Origin: DATKQY01 sp035532475
Lineage (GTDB): Bacteria; Actinomycetota; Acidimicrobiia; Acidimicrobiales; Bog-793
DNA: 52,145 nucleotides
NCBI GenBank assembly: GCA_035532475.1
Contig: DATKQY010000031.1
Span: 1 to 52,145, forward strand
Direction of reading: 5' to 3'
Position numbers and translations under genes: made by a program. This document shows positions 42,614 to 52,145 of the stretch, one piece after another. How positions within the stretch are numbered: position 1 is the first letter of the stretch; each line of letters begins with the position of its first letter. The notes beneath the pieces are model-generated. The model saw only the letters and a program-made list of their open reading frames with translations, did not search any database and was not told the origin of the DNA.

Positions 42614-45259
42614 ATGGCCGCGATCTTCGACTTCGACCACGTCCATCCGCGACCGCCCCGGGAGCTGCGGGCGCTGCTCGGTGGCAAGGGGGCCAACCTC
42701 GGCGAGATGACCAGCGTCCTCGGCCTGCCGGTCCCCCCGGGCTTCACGATCTCGACCGAGGCGTGCCGCGCCTACCTCGCGTCGGGCTGGCCGGACTCGC
42801 TCTCGGCCGAGCTCGGCGAGCATCTCCGGCGCCTCGAGGAGCAGATGGGCCGGCACCTCGGTGACGCCTCCGACCCGCTCCTCGTCTCGGTCCGTTCCGG
42901 CGCCGAGCACTCGATGCCCGGGATGATGGACACCGTCTTGAACCTCGGGCTGAACGACGCGTCGGTCGCCGGCCTCGCCCGCCAGACCGGCGACGAGCGC
43001 TTCGCCTACGACTCGTACCGGCGCTTCATCCAGATGTACGGGCGGATCGTGCTCGGCCTCGACGGCGAGCCGTTCGACGCCCGCTTCGAGGCGGCCAAGG
43101 GGTCCTCTGGGGCGGTGGCCGACGCCGAGGTGCCCGCGACGGCCCTCGCCGAGATCGTCGCCGACTTCAAGGAGATCGTCCGCCAGGCGACGGGTGCCGC
43201 GTTCCCCGAGGAGCCGGGCGCGCAGCTACGCGGCGCGATAGAGGCGGTCTTCTCCTCCTGGAATGGCGCGCGGGCCCGCGCCTATCGCGAGCGCGAGGGC
43301 ATCCCACACGATCTCGGCACCGCCGTGAACGTCCAGGCCATGGTGTTCGGCAACCGCGACGACCGCTCGGGCACCGGCGTCGCGTTCACCCGCGACCCGG
43401 CGACCGGGGAGCACCGTCCCTACGGCGACTTCCTGGTCAACGCCCAGGGCGAGGACGTGGTCGCCGGCATCCGCAACACCCTGCCGCTCGAGGCGCTCGG
43501 GGAGCGCTTCCCCACGCTCCACAGCGAGCTGACGGAGATCTTCTCCCGGCTCGAGCGCCACTTCCGCGACATGTGCGACATCGAGTTCACGATCGAGCAG
43601 GACAAGCTCTGGATGCTGCAGACCCGAGTCGGCAAGCGCACCGGGCGCGCCGCGCTGCGCATGGCCGTCGAGATGGTCGACGACCCGGCGATCCGGCTGA
43701 GCCGTGCCGAGGCGGTCCAGCGCGTCAACGCCGACCACATCGACGGCGTGCTCCACCCCCAGTTCGCCGAGGAGCAGGCCGTCGTGGCGACCCGCGGCCT
43801 CGGCGCCTCACCCGGCGCGGCGGTCGGCCGCGTCTGCCTCAGCGCGGCGAGGGCGGTCGAGGAGGCCAAGGCCGGCAACGACGTCATCCTCGTGCGCACG
43901 GAGACGTCGCCGGAGGACGTCCACGGCATGCTGGCCGCGGCGGGGGTCCTCACGAGGCGGGGCGGCCTCGTGTCGCACGCCGCCGTCGTCGCGCGCGGCT
44001 GGGGCAAGCCCGCCGTCGTCGGTGCCGAGCGGGTCGAGATCGGCGAGCACGAGATCCGGATCGGCGATGCCGTCGTTCCCGAGGGCGAGGTGATCTCCAT
44101 CGACGGCGCCACCGGCGTCGTCGTGATCGGCGCAGTGAAGCTGTCGGCGGCGAGCCCGCCGGAATCGCTCGAGACGATCCTGTCGTGGGCGGACGAGATC
44201 CGACGCGGGCGGCTCGGGGTGCGCGCCAACGCCGACAACGGCCCCGACGCCGCCAACGCCCGGCGCCTCGGGGCCGAGGGCATCGGGCTGTGCCGGACCG
44301 AGCACATGTTCCTCGGCGACGAGCGGCTGCCGATCGTGCGCCGAATGATCCTGTCCTCGGGGGAGGAGGAGGAAGCCGCCTCGCTCGACGAGCTCCGCCG
44401 GGCCCAGCGGGCGGACTTCGTCGAAATCCTTGAGGCGATGGACGGCCTGCCCGTCACGGTGCGCCTGCTCGACCCGCCACTGCACGAGTTCCTGCCCGAC
44501 GTCTCGGACCTCGCGCTGAAGGCGGCGCGCGAGGGGCTCAGCGCCGAGGAGGAGCGCCTCTTCGAGGCGGCGAAGCGCTGGCAAGAGCAGAACCCGATGC
44601 TCGGCACCCGCGGCGTGCGGCTCGGGATCATGAAACCGGGGCTGTACGCGATGCAGGTACGGGCGTTGATGGAGGCCGCCGCCGACCGGACGGCCGCCGG
44701 CGGCCACCCGATCGTCGAGGTCATGATCCCGCTCACGATCTCGCGCGAGGAGCTCGCGCTCGCGCGTGCGTGGGCCGAGGAGGCGATCGCGGCGAGCGGC
44801 AACGGCGACACGCCCGTGGCGATCGGCACGATGATCGAGACGCCGCGCGCCGCGCTGTGCGCCGGCGAGCTCGCCGAGGCGGCCGAGTTCTTCTCCTTCG
44901 GCACGAACGACCTCACCCAGATGACGTTCGGCTTCAGCCGCGACGACGTCGAGGCCCGGATGATGACCCTCTACCTCGAGCGCGGTCTCATCCCGGCGAA
45001 CCCGTTCGAGACGATCGACCGCGACGGCGTCGGCGAGCTCGTGCGCGTGGCGGCCGCGCGCGGCAAGGCGGCGAACCCGCTGCTGAAGCTCGGCGTCTGC
45101 GGGGAGCACGGTGGCGACCCGGCGTCGATCGACCTGTTCGCGCGCGTCGGGCTCGACTACGTGAGCTGCTCGCCGTTTCGCGTCCCGATCGCCCGCCTGG
45201 CCGCCGCCCAGGCGCTGCTGCGGATCGACGCCGAGGCGGCGGCGACCTCCGCGGCCTGA
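42614..45259 (+). CDS. ppdK: Pyruvate, phosphate dikinase
   Basis: An 881-residue enzyme of normal length. The N-terminal ATP-grasp domain reads LLGGKGANLGEMTSVLGLPVP and VRSGAEHSMPGMMDTVLNLG. The swivelling domain has the phosphorylated His in RRGGLVSHAAVVARGWGKP. The C-terminal PEP/pyruvate barrel shows GLCRTEHMF and the catalytic Cys in GVCGEHGGDP. It interconverts ATP, Pi and pyruvate with AMP, PPi and phosphoenolpyruvate, feeding gluconeogenesis or, in reverse, glycolysis. The ATG has a GAGGAG ribosome-binding site about 10 nt upstream. With acs nearby it could support growth on acetate. Confidence 0.97.
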   Translation: MAAIFDFDHVHPRPPRELRALLGGKGANLGEMTSVLGLPVPPGFTISTEACRAYLASGWPDSLSAELGEHLRRLEEQMGRHLGDASDPLLVSVRSGAEHSMPGMMDTVLNLGLNDASVAGLARQTGDERFAYDSYRRFIQMYGRIVLGLDGEPFDARFEAAKGSSGAVADAEVPATALAEIVADFKEIVRQATGAAFPEEPGAQLRGAIEAVFSSWNGARARAYREREGIPHDLGTAVNVQAMVFGNRDDRSGTGVAFTRDPATGEHRPYGDFLVNAQGEDVVAGIRNTLPLEALGERFPTLHSELTEIFSRLERHFRDMCDIEFTIEQDKLWMLQTRVGKRTGRAALRMAVEMVDDPAIRLSRAEAVQRVNADHIDGVLHPQFAEEQAVVATRGLGASPGAAVGRVCLSAARAVEEAKAGNDVILVRTETSPEDVHGMLAAAGVLTRRGGLVSHAAVVARGWGKPAVVGAERVEIGEHEIRIGDAVVPEGEVISIDGATGVVVIGAVKLSAASPPESLETILSWADEIRRGRLGVRANADNGPDAANARRLGAEGIGLCRTEHMFLGDERLPIVRRMILSSGEEEEAASLDELRRAQRADFVEILEAMDGLPVTVRLLDPPLHEFLPDVSDLALKAAREGLSAEEERLFEAAKRWQEQNPMLGTRGVRLGIMKPGLYAMQVRALMEAAADRTAAGGHPIVEVMIPLTISREELALARAWAEEAIAASGNGDTPVAIGTMIETPRAALCAGELAEAAEFFSFGTNDLTQMTFGFSRDDVEARMMTLYLERGLIPANPFETIDRDGVGELVRVAAARGKAANPLLKLGVCGEHGGDPASIDLFARVGLDYVSCSPFRVPIARLAAAQALLRIDAEAAATSAA

Positions 45260-45306
45260 CGCGGGACCCGCCGAGCGCACCTCGCACGGCCGAGCGAGCG
45301 AAGCGG

Positions 45307-45312
45307 TACCGT
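45307..45312 (+). promoter_or_regulatory. Putative -10 box of dnaG, leaderless type
   Basis: TACCGT ends 7 nt before ATG 45320 and 4 nt before the alternative GTG 45317. The spacing favours the ATG as start of a leaderless dnaG-rpoD message. Confidence 0.5.
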
Positions 45313-45319
45313 CCCGGTG

Positions 45320-47290
45320 ATGGCCATCCCCGACGAGGACGTCGCCCGTGTGCGTGCCGCGACCGACCTCGCCGCGCTGATCGGGGAGCACACGGCCCTG
45401 AAGCGGGTCGGGACGCGCTTCGTCGGCCTCTGCCCGTTCCACGGCGAGCGGACCCCGTCGTTCAGCGTGAACGCCGAGGAGGGCCTCTACTACTGCTTCG
45501 GCTGCCAGGTGTCCGGCGACGCCATCACCTTCGTGCGGGCGATGGAGGGCTGCGACTTCGTCGAGGCGGTGGAACGCCTCGCCGGGCGCGCCGGCATCAC
45601 CATCCGCGACGACGCCGACCCTGCCGCGTCGGCGGAGCGCGGCCGGCGCCAGCAGCTGTACGAGGCCCTCGGCGCCGCCGTCGACTTCTACCACGACCGG
45701 TTGGTGCGCCATCCCGACGCCGGCCGGGCGCGCCAGTACCTGCGCTCGCGCGGCTACGACGGCGACGTCGTGCGGCGCTTCCGGCTCGGCTTCGCCCCCG
45801 CCGCCTACGACGAGCTCGTGCGCGCGCTGCGCCTGCCGGCGAGGGTCATGCGCGAGGCCGGGCTCGCCCACGAGGGGGCGCGCGGTGGGCTGATCGACAC
45901 CTTCCGCGAGCGGGTGATCTTCCCCGTCTATGACCCCTCGAACCGGACGATCGCGCTGGGGGGGCGCATCCTCCCACCGGAGCTGCGCCGGAGCGAGCGC
46001 GACCCCGGGCCGAAGTACCGCAACTCGGCCGAGTCGCCGATCTACGCCAAGCGTCGCACCCTCTACGGCCTCAACTGGGCGAAGGCGGAGGTGGCGCGCT
46101 CGGGGGAGGCGGTCGTCTGCGAGGGGTACACCGACGTGATCGGCTTCTTCCAGGCCGGCGTGCCCCGGGCCGTCGCCACCTGCGGCACGGCGCTCACCGA
46201 GGAGCACTTCCGGCTGCTCGCCCGCTTCTGCAACCGGGTCGTCCTCGCGTTCGACGCCGACAGCGCGGGGCAGAACGCGGCGGCCAGGCTCTACGAGTGG
46301 GAGCGGCGCCACCAGCTGGAGCTCGCCGTCGCCGACCTGCCAGCGGGGAGCGACCCCGCCGAGCTGGCCCGCGACGACCCCGCCACGCTCGCCGCGGCGG
46401 TGGCCGGAGCCCGCCCCTACCTGGGCTTTCGCGTCGAGCGAGCCCTCCGGGCCGCCGACTTGAGCACTCCCGAGGGGCGCACCCGCGCGGCCGAGGCGGC
46501 GATCGGCGCGATCGCCGAGCACCCGAACGAGCTCGTGCACGACCAGTACGTGACCCGGGTCGCCGACCGCACCGGGCACGACCCGGACCGCCTGCGGGCG
46601 CTCCTGGCGGAAGCCCGCACCCAGGTCGCGCGCAAGGAGCCGGCCTCGCGCACCCCCGAGGCCGACGGGCGCGACCGGGACGGGCAGCAGCGGGGGGCGG
46701 CCCAGGCCGACTACGACCCACCACCGCGCGACGAGCCCGGTGCGCCGGTCGCGACCGGCGACGCGCCGCGCCGCGCCGCCCAGCGCGAGGGCCCCCGGAC
46801 CCGCAAGGGCCGCGACGCGCTGCTCCTCGCGATCCACCGGCGCTCCGAGGTGCTCGAGCGCTTCGACGAGGTGCTCTTCGTCGACGAGACCCAGCGGGCG
46901 GCGTTCCGGGCGCTTCGGCAGTCGTCCAACCTCCACGAGGCGATGGAGAGCGCCGAGCCCGACGCGCGCGAGCTGCTCGTCAAGCTGGCCGCGAGCGACG
47001 TCCCGGCCGACCTCGACCCGGACGGGACCCTCCTCGAGCTGGCCCGCAGCGCGACCGAGCGCACGCTTCGCGAGCTCGACAGCCAGGCCCGCGTGGCGGC
47101 CGAGGTCGGCGACGCGTTCGGCCAGGCAGCCGTCGCGGAGGCGTCGGCGTGGCTCGCCGGACAGCTCCAGCTGCTGCGCGATCCGGTCCTCCAGCCCGGC
47201 CATCCCCTTTGCGCGATCGACGCGGCCGAGCGATTGGTAGCCTGGCTCCTGCAACGGCAGCTGCAGGGTCAACGGCGGCTGGAGGGGTGA
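45320..47290 (+). CDS. dnaG: DNA primase
   Basis: A 656-residue primase. The N-terminal zinc finger is CPFHGERTPSF followed by YYCFGC (CX2H...CX2C). The RNA-polymerase domain shows FPVYDPSNRTIALGGR and GPKYRNSAESPIYAK. The TOPRIM part shows VVCEGYTDVIGFFQAG and VVLAFDADSAGQNAA. The C-terminal helicase-binding domain is divergent, and a Pro/Arg/Glu-rich linker (about 440-490) precedes it. It synthesises primers at the replication fork. Its stop overlaps the sigma-factor GTG (GTGA), the dnaG-rpoD half of the macromolecular synthesis operon. No rpsU is beside it. Confidence 0.96.
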   Translation: MAIPDEDVARVRAATDLAALIGEHTALKRVGTRFVGLCPFHGERTPSFSVNAEEGLYYCFGCQVSGDAITFVRAMEGCDFVEAVERLAGRAGITIRDDADPAASAERGRRQQLYEALGAAVDFYHDRLVRHPDAGRARQYLRSRGYDGDVVRRFRLGFAPAAYDELVRALRLPARVMREAGLAHEGARGGLIDTFRERVIFPVYDPSNRTIALGGRILPPELRRSERDPGPKYRNSAESPIYAKRRTLYGLNWAKAEVARSGEAVVCEGYTDVIGFFQAGVPRAVATCGTALTEEHFRLLARFCNRVVLAFDADSAGQNAAARLYEWERRHQLELAVADLPAGSDPAELARDDPATLAAAVAGARPYLGFRVERALRAADLSTPEGRTRAAEAAIGAIAEHPNELVHDQYVTRVADRTGHDPDRLRALLAEARTQVARKEPASRTPEADGRDRDGQQRGAAQADYDPPPRDEPGAPVATGDAPRRAAQREGPRTRKGRDALLLAIHRRSEVLERFDEVLFVDETQRAAFRALRQSSNLHEAMESAEPDARELLVKLAASDVPADLDPDGTLLELARSATERTLRELDSQARVAAEVGDAFGQAAVAEASAWLAGQLQLLRDPVLQPGHPLCAIDAAERLVAWLLQRQLQGQRRLEG

Positions 47291-48471
47291 CCACGCCGAG
47301 CATCGATCCGCTCCAGAAGGAACCGCGACCGCCCGAGGATGACGCCGTGCCGGCCACCCGGGACGGGGCAGCACGCCCCGTGACCGACGGCGTCCAGCCG
47401 CACCGGAGCGCTCCCGGGCCCGCGACGGCGCGGCCACGCGCCAGCAGGCCGCCACGCGTGCACGACGACGAGGAGGACGAGGCGACCGACGCGCTCCGGG
47501 CGTTGCGCGGCGGCGGCACCGGCTCGGGCGCGGGCTCTCCGGGCGCCGACACCGTGCGGGCGTACCTGCGCGAGATCGGCCGCGTCTCGCTGCTCTCCGC
47601 GGACCTGGAGGTGCTCTGCGCCAAACGCCTCGAGCGTGGCCAGCAGGCGGCCCAACGTGTCCAGCAGTGGCGCGACGAGGGCATCGTCGACACCGTGCCG
47701 GCCGACGAACGCGCCGCGGCCGAGCGCCAGATCACCGAGGGCCAGGAGGCGAAGGACCTGCTCACGGAGGCCAACCTGCGCCTGGTCGTGTCGATCGCCA
47801 AGCGCTACCGCAACCGCGGCATGGCGTTCCTCGACCTCATCCAGGAGGGCAACCTCGGCCTGATGCGCGCGGTCGAGAAGTTCGACTACCGGCGTGGCTT
47901 CAAGTTCTCCACCTACGCGACCTGGTGGATCCGCCAGGCGATCACCCGGGCCGTCGCCGACCAGGCCCGGACGATCCGGATCCCGGTGCACATGGTCGAG
48001 ACGATCAACAAGGTCGTGCGCGTCCAGCGCCAGCTCTCGCAGCAGCTCGGCCGCGAGCCGACGGTCGAGGAGATCGCCGAGCGCATCCAGTTCACCGCAG
48101 AACGCGTCCGGGAGATCCAACGGATCAGCCAGGACACGATCTCGCTGTCCCAACCGATCGGTGACGAGGACGACTTCAGCCTCTCGGACCTCATCGAGGA
48201 CCAGGGTGCCGAGGTCCCAGTCGACGCCGCGACGCGCGTGCTGCTGAACGAGGCGGTCCAACGGGCGCTGCTCGAACTGTCCGAGCGGGAGCAGGAGGTC
48301 GTCCGCCTGCGCTTCGGGCTCGAGGACGGCCGGATCCGCACCCTGGAAGAGGTCGGCCGGATCTTCGGGGTGACCCGTGAGCGGGTGCGCCAGATCGAGA
48401 TGAAAACGCTGGCAAAGCTGCGCCAGCCGACGGTTTCGCGACCACTGCGCGACTACTTCGAAGCAGATTGA
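47287..48471 (+). CDS. rpoD: Principal RNA polymerase sigma factor (RpoD/SigA/HrdB type)
   Basis: A 394-residue primary sigma factor. The first 80 residues are a disordered, acidic and Pro-rich lead, shorter than in E. coli RpoD. Then come region 1.2 (DTVRAYLREIGRVSLLSADL), region 2 (NLRLVVSIAKRYRNRGMAF, DLIQEGNLGLMRAVEKFDY, STYATWWIRQAITRA), region 3, and region 4 (LEEVGRIFGVTRERVRQIE). Residues in regions 2.4 and 4.2 are as in housekeeping sigmas. The GTG start overlaps the dnaG stop and directs co-translation with dnaG. The end is the classic short PLRDYFEAD. Confidence 0.95.
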   Translation: MTTPSIDPLQKEPRPPEDDAVPATRDGAARPVTDGVQPHRSAPGPATARPRASRPPRVHDDEEDEATDALRALRGGGTGSGAGSPGADTVRAYLREIGRVSLLSADLEVLCAKRLERGQQAAQRVQQWRDEGIVDTVPADERAAAERQITEGQEAKDLLTEANLRLVVSIAKRYRNRGMAFLDLIQEGNLGLMRAVEKFDYRRGFKFSTYATWWIRQAITRAVADQARTIRIPVHMVETINKVVRVQRQLSQQLGREPTVEEIAERIQFTAERVREIQRISQDTISLSQPIGDEDDFSLSDLIEDQGAEVPVDAATRVLLNEAVQRALLELSEREQEVVRLRFGLEDGRIRTLEEVGRIFGVTRERVRQIEMKTLAKLRQPTVSRPLRDYFEAD

Positions 48472-48487
48472 TCGTAACGCGAAACTC

Positions 48488-48516
48488 TTGTGTCCTGATA
48501 CAGGGGGTCGTATAAC
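48488..48516 (+). promoter_or_regulatory. Sigma70-type promoter of acs
   Basis: TTGTGT (48488-48493), 17 nt, and TATAAC (48511-48516) give a good promoter in the AT-richer gap after rpoD. Transcription should start near 48523, leaving a leader of about 130 nt before the acs ATG. The leader includes a purine-rich ribosome-binding site. Confidence 0.75.
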
Positions 48517-48654
48517 GGGGGGCAGCGAGCCGCCTAGCGCGCCACACGACTACGACGATGCCGGCAGGGGGCCACGACCGGCAGCGGAAAAAGGACTGAC
48601 AACAAGAACTGGCCGACCACTGCCAGGTTGGCGGAAGAGGGGGAGGAACTGCCG

Positions 48655-50640
<1,986 letters not shown>

Positions 50641-50684
50641 CGGTTCCGGCGAGGCCCCAGGGCACCAGCTAGAAGCAGGGACGA

Positions 50685-50810
50685 GCCACGGGTAGCCCGG
50701 GGGACCGATCCGTGGCGGGACGCGTACGGAGGGAAGGGAGGCGGAACGACTCGACAGTGACCCGGAGCCCGACTACGCGGGTCGCCGTCTGACGACGGCA
50801 AGGGCGTCAC
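50685..50810 (+). ncRNA. Candidate structured leader or mRNA element between acs and satP
   Basis: Inverted repeats found by eye: GCCACGG/CCGTGGC (50685-50691 with 50710-50716), GACCCG/CGGGTC (50759-50764 with 50778-50783), GCCGTC/GACGGC (50784-50789 with 50794-50799), and an enclosing GTGAC/GTCAC (50757-50761 with 50806-50810) that partly competes with the second stem. They occupy most of the 207-bp gap before the transporter. They could be a processed or regulatory leader, or the acs terminator. No known riboswitch consensus was recognised. Confidence is low because GC-rich DNA forms stems easily. Confidence 0.3.
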
Positions 50811-50847
50811 CCGGGAGACGACAGGCAAAATAGGGGGAAAGGACGAC

Positions 50848-51510
50848 ATGTCTGATCAATCCGGTGGTTCCGCCGAGCCAGACATCATGAGTAGCAGGCA
50901 ACCGCACCTGGTTGAAGCGACCATCAACTCACCCATCGCCGACCCGGCGCCGATCGGCCTGGCCGGCTTCGCCATGACGACCGTCTTGCTCAGTCTCATC
51001 AACGCCGGCGTCATCGGTGCGTCGGCAGAGGCGGCGGTACTGCCGCTCGCGCTGCTCTACGGCGGCGCAGCCCAGTTCCTTGCCGGGATGTGGGAGATCC
51101 GGAACCGGAACACCTTTGGTGGCCTGGCGTTCACCTCGTACGGGGCGTTCTGGATCTCGTTCTATGTCCTCGTCAAGTGGTGGCTCCCGGGCCTCGCCTC
51201 AGGCGCCGCCATCGACGATGCCGTCGGCTTCTACCTGATCATGTGGGGCATCTTCACGCTGTACATGTTCGTCGCGTCCTTGAAGACCAACATCGCCGTA
51301 ATGCTCGTCTTCTTCTTCTTGACGGTGACATTCTTCCTGCTCGCTGGCGCCCAGTTCGGCGGGAACGTCCACGGCTACCACACGGTCCAGGAGGTGGGGG
51401 GCTACGTCGGCCTGGTCACCGGGATCCTCGCTTGGTACGCGTCGTTCGCGGGGGTGACGAACGCGACGTGGCGCAGGGTGGTCCTGCCAGTCGGCCCGCT
51501 GAACAGGTAG
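50848..51510 (+). CDS. Acetate uptake transporter (SatP/GPR1/FUN34/YaaH family)
   Basis: A 220-residue membrane protein with six hydrophobic helices. It has the family N-terminal motif near ADPAPIGLAGFAMTTVLLSL and GGAAQFLAGMWEIRNRNTFGG, TSYGAFWISF and the late LAWYASFAG. The family carries acetate or succinate, probably with protons. It follows acs in the same direction, so the pair forms an acetate import and activation unit. A purine-rich ribosome-binding site (GGGGGAAAGGA) precedes the ATG. The first 30 residues are polar and less conserved; a later ATG at 50887 is possible. Confidence 0.92.
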   Translation: MSDQSGGSAEPDIMSSRQPHLVEATINSPIADPAPIGLAGFAMTTVLLSLINAGVIGASAEAAVLPLALLYGGAAQFLAGMWEIRNRNTFGGLAFTSYGAFWISFYVLVKWWLPGLASGAAIDDAVGFYLIMWGIFTLYMFVASLKTNIAVMLVFFFLTVTFFLLAGAQFGGNVHGYHTVQEVGGYVGLVTGILAWYASFAGVTNATWRRVVLPVGPLNR

Positions 51511-51598
51511 CAGCGGGGCGGCGGCGCCCACTGGTGGCGTCGCACGGAGGATGATGGTCCAGCCGGCGGGCACGTCGGCCCGCAGTCAGGCCGAAGGG

Positions 51599-51835
51599 TC
51601 AGGCAGCGTGGCCGGTGTGCCCGCCGAGGACTTGGGTGAGCACGTCCCGCACACGCTCACGCCCCAGATCGGCGAGAGCCTTCGCCTTTTCGACGGTCTC
51701 GCCCGAGACGGCGATCGTCGGGCCGCTCGAGGCGGATCGCGGAGCCGGCACCAGCGCCCCGAGTCCGCTGCGGGCCGCCCGCCACCCCGCGCATGCGCCG
51801 ATCACCACCCCGGCCAGTAGGGCTCCTTTTCGCAT
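51599..51835 (-). CDS. Small membrane-anchored protein
   Basis: A 78-residue protein. MRKGALLAGVVIGACAGWRAARSG forms a short signal anchor or YtxH-like membrane segment, followed by a Pro/Ser stretch and a helical, charged tail (ETVEKAKALADLGRERVRD). No specific family is recognised. It is convergent with satP and divergent from tRNA-Asn. A TAGAAC box 7 nt before the ATG supports expression as a leaderless gene. Confidence 0.6.
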   Translation of the reverse strand: MRKGALLAGVVIGACAGWRAARSGLGALVPAPRSASSGPTIAVSGETVEKAKALADLGRERVRDVLTQVLGGHTGHAA

Positions 51836-51842
51836 GGGCGCT

Positions 51843-51848
51843 GTTCTA
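51843..51848 (-). promoter_or_regulatory. Putative -10 box of the small membrane protein gene
   Basis: TAGAAC on the minus strand ends 7 nt before the ATG, which matches the leaderless layout. Confidence 0.4.
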
Positions 51849-51926
51849 GTCCCTTATCGGCCGCTCGCCAAGCGTCGATTGTGTGTCGGAACGGCCTGGT
51901 CGCCACAGCGGCGCGAGCCCAACTAC

Positions 51927-51932
51927 TATCCT
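51927..51932 (+). promoter_or_regulatory. Putative -10 box of tRNA-Asn
   Basis: TATCCT lies 12 nt before the 5' end of the tRNA-Asn, leaving a short precursor leader for RNase P. Confidence 0.5.
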
Positions 51933-51944
51933 GCGAGGGTTCAT

Positions 51945-52017
51945 TCCGGGGTAGCTCAATTGGCAGAGCATGCGGCTGTTAACCGCAGGGTTGAGAGTTC
52001 GAGTCTCTCCCCCGGAG
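51945..52017 (+). tRNA. tRNA-Asn (anticodon GTT)
   Basis: A complete 73-nt cloverleaf. The acceptor stem is TCCGGGG (51945-51951) with CCCCGGA (52010-52016) and a discriminator G. The D arm is GCTC...GAGC. The anticodon arm is TGCGG-CTGTTAA-CCGCA with anticodon GTT at 51978-51980. The T arm is GAGAG-TTCGAGT-CTCTC. No CCA is encoded. Confidence 0.96.
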
Positions 52018-52103
52018 CTGCCGCCCGGCCGACCCGCGAGAAGCGGCCAGCCTCGGGCGCGCTGGAGGCGCCGGGTCCCGCGAGCTGGTGAGCGCCCAGG
52101 TGA

Positions 52104-52145
52104 GGGGCCGTAGCTCAGTGGTCAGAGCAGGGGACTCATAATCCC
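52104..52145 (+). tRNA. tRNA with CAT anticodon (Met or Ile2), truncated by the window end
   Basis: The 5' 42 nt are present: acceptor strand GGGGCCG, D arm GCTC...GAGC, and an anticodon arm GGGGA-CTCATAA-TCCC with CAT at 52137-52139. The variable loop, T arm and 3' acceptor lie outside. CAT may be elongator Met or a lysidine-modified Ile tRNA, and the missing half is needed to decide. Confidence 0.85.

Noticed and set aside
43808..47455. A 1215-codon frame on the minus strand opposite ppdK and dnaG
   Set aside because: It is antisense to conserved genes. Its composition is typical of high-GC shadow frames, with no motifs.
50685..50810. A known riboswitch class before the acetate transporter
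   Set aside because: No conserved core of the TPP, cobalamin, SAM, ydaO or c-di-GMP classes was recognised. It is kept only as a low-confidence structure.

Overview
The window is very GC-rich (roughly 70% or more by eye) chromosomal DNA from an actinobacterium. The signs are actinobacterial gene order (lepA-DUF2236-hrcA-dnaJ-rsmE, phoH-ybeY-corC-era, dnaG-rpoD), a BldD-type regulator with an intact c-di-GMP motif, a SmtB/Zur pair, a coenzyme F420-type FrhB protein, and many genes whose start codon lies 6-9 nt after a TANNNT -10 box (leaderless type). My inference is an Acidimicrobiia-like lineage; that placement is not proven here. No prophage, CRISPR array or intact mobile element is visible. 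Two gene remnants lie between recO and a cupredoxin gene.

Layout. 1-12.9 kb holds housekeeping genes: the end of holA, rpsT, lepA, a DUF2236 protein, hrcA-dnaJ behind a CIRCE operator, rsmE, the BldD-like regulator, hemW, a small excisionase-type DNA-binding protein, a HIT protein, phoH, ybeY, a CorC-like protein, and era with an unusual Asp-Thr-Thr repeat. 12.9-22.8 kb holds DNA-repair genes (a DinG-like helicase and an AddB/AddA-like pair) around a Gfo/Idh oxidoreductase. 22.8-27.7 kb is a zinc island: an ABC importer transcribed left, with ArsR (SmtB-like) and Fur/Zur regulators transcribed right. 27.7-29.0 kb is a membrane-anchored alpha/beta hydrolase.

29.0-33.9 kb is the most interesting part, a sulfate-assimilation island. 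CysH makes sulfite, and a siroheme sulfite reductase should reduce it. The reductase overlaps an FrhB-type F420 dehydrogenase with extra 4Fe-4S clusters, which overlaps a small unknown gene. A Met8-like siroheme biosynthesis gene diverges from this operon across a shared control region with paired inverted repeats. Together this looks like a two-gene, reversed-order counterpart of the archaeal F420-dependent sulfite reductase Fsr.

33.9-37.0 kb holds an ECF sigma factor, a Thr-rich membrane partner and a secreted repeat protein. 37.0-38.7 kb holds uppS, a small membrane protein and recO. 38.7-41.1 kb holds the two remnants, then a membrane cupredoxin and a multispanning membrane protein. 41.2-48.5 kb holds glyS, ppdK, dnaG and the principal sigma factor. 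48.5-51.5 kb is an acetate unit (acs and a SatP-type transporter). The end holds a small membrane protein, tRNA-Asn and a truncated tRNA with a CAT anticodon.

Many neighbours share 1-4 bp start/stop overlaps (ATGA, GTGA, TTGA), so translational coupling is common.
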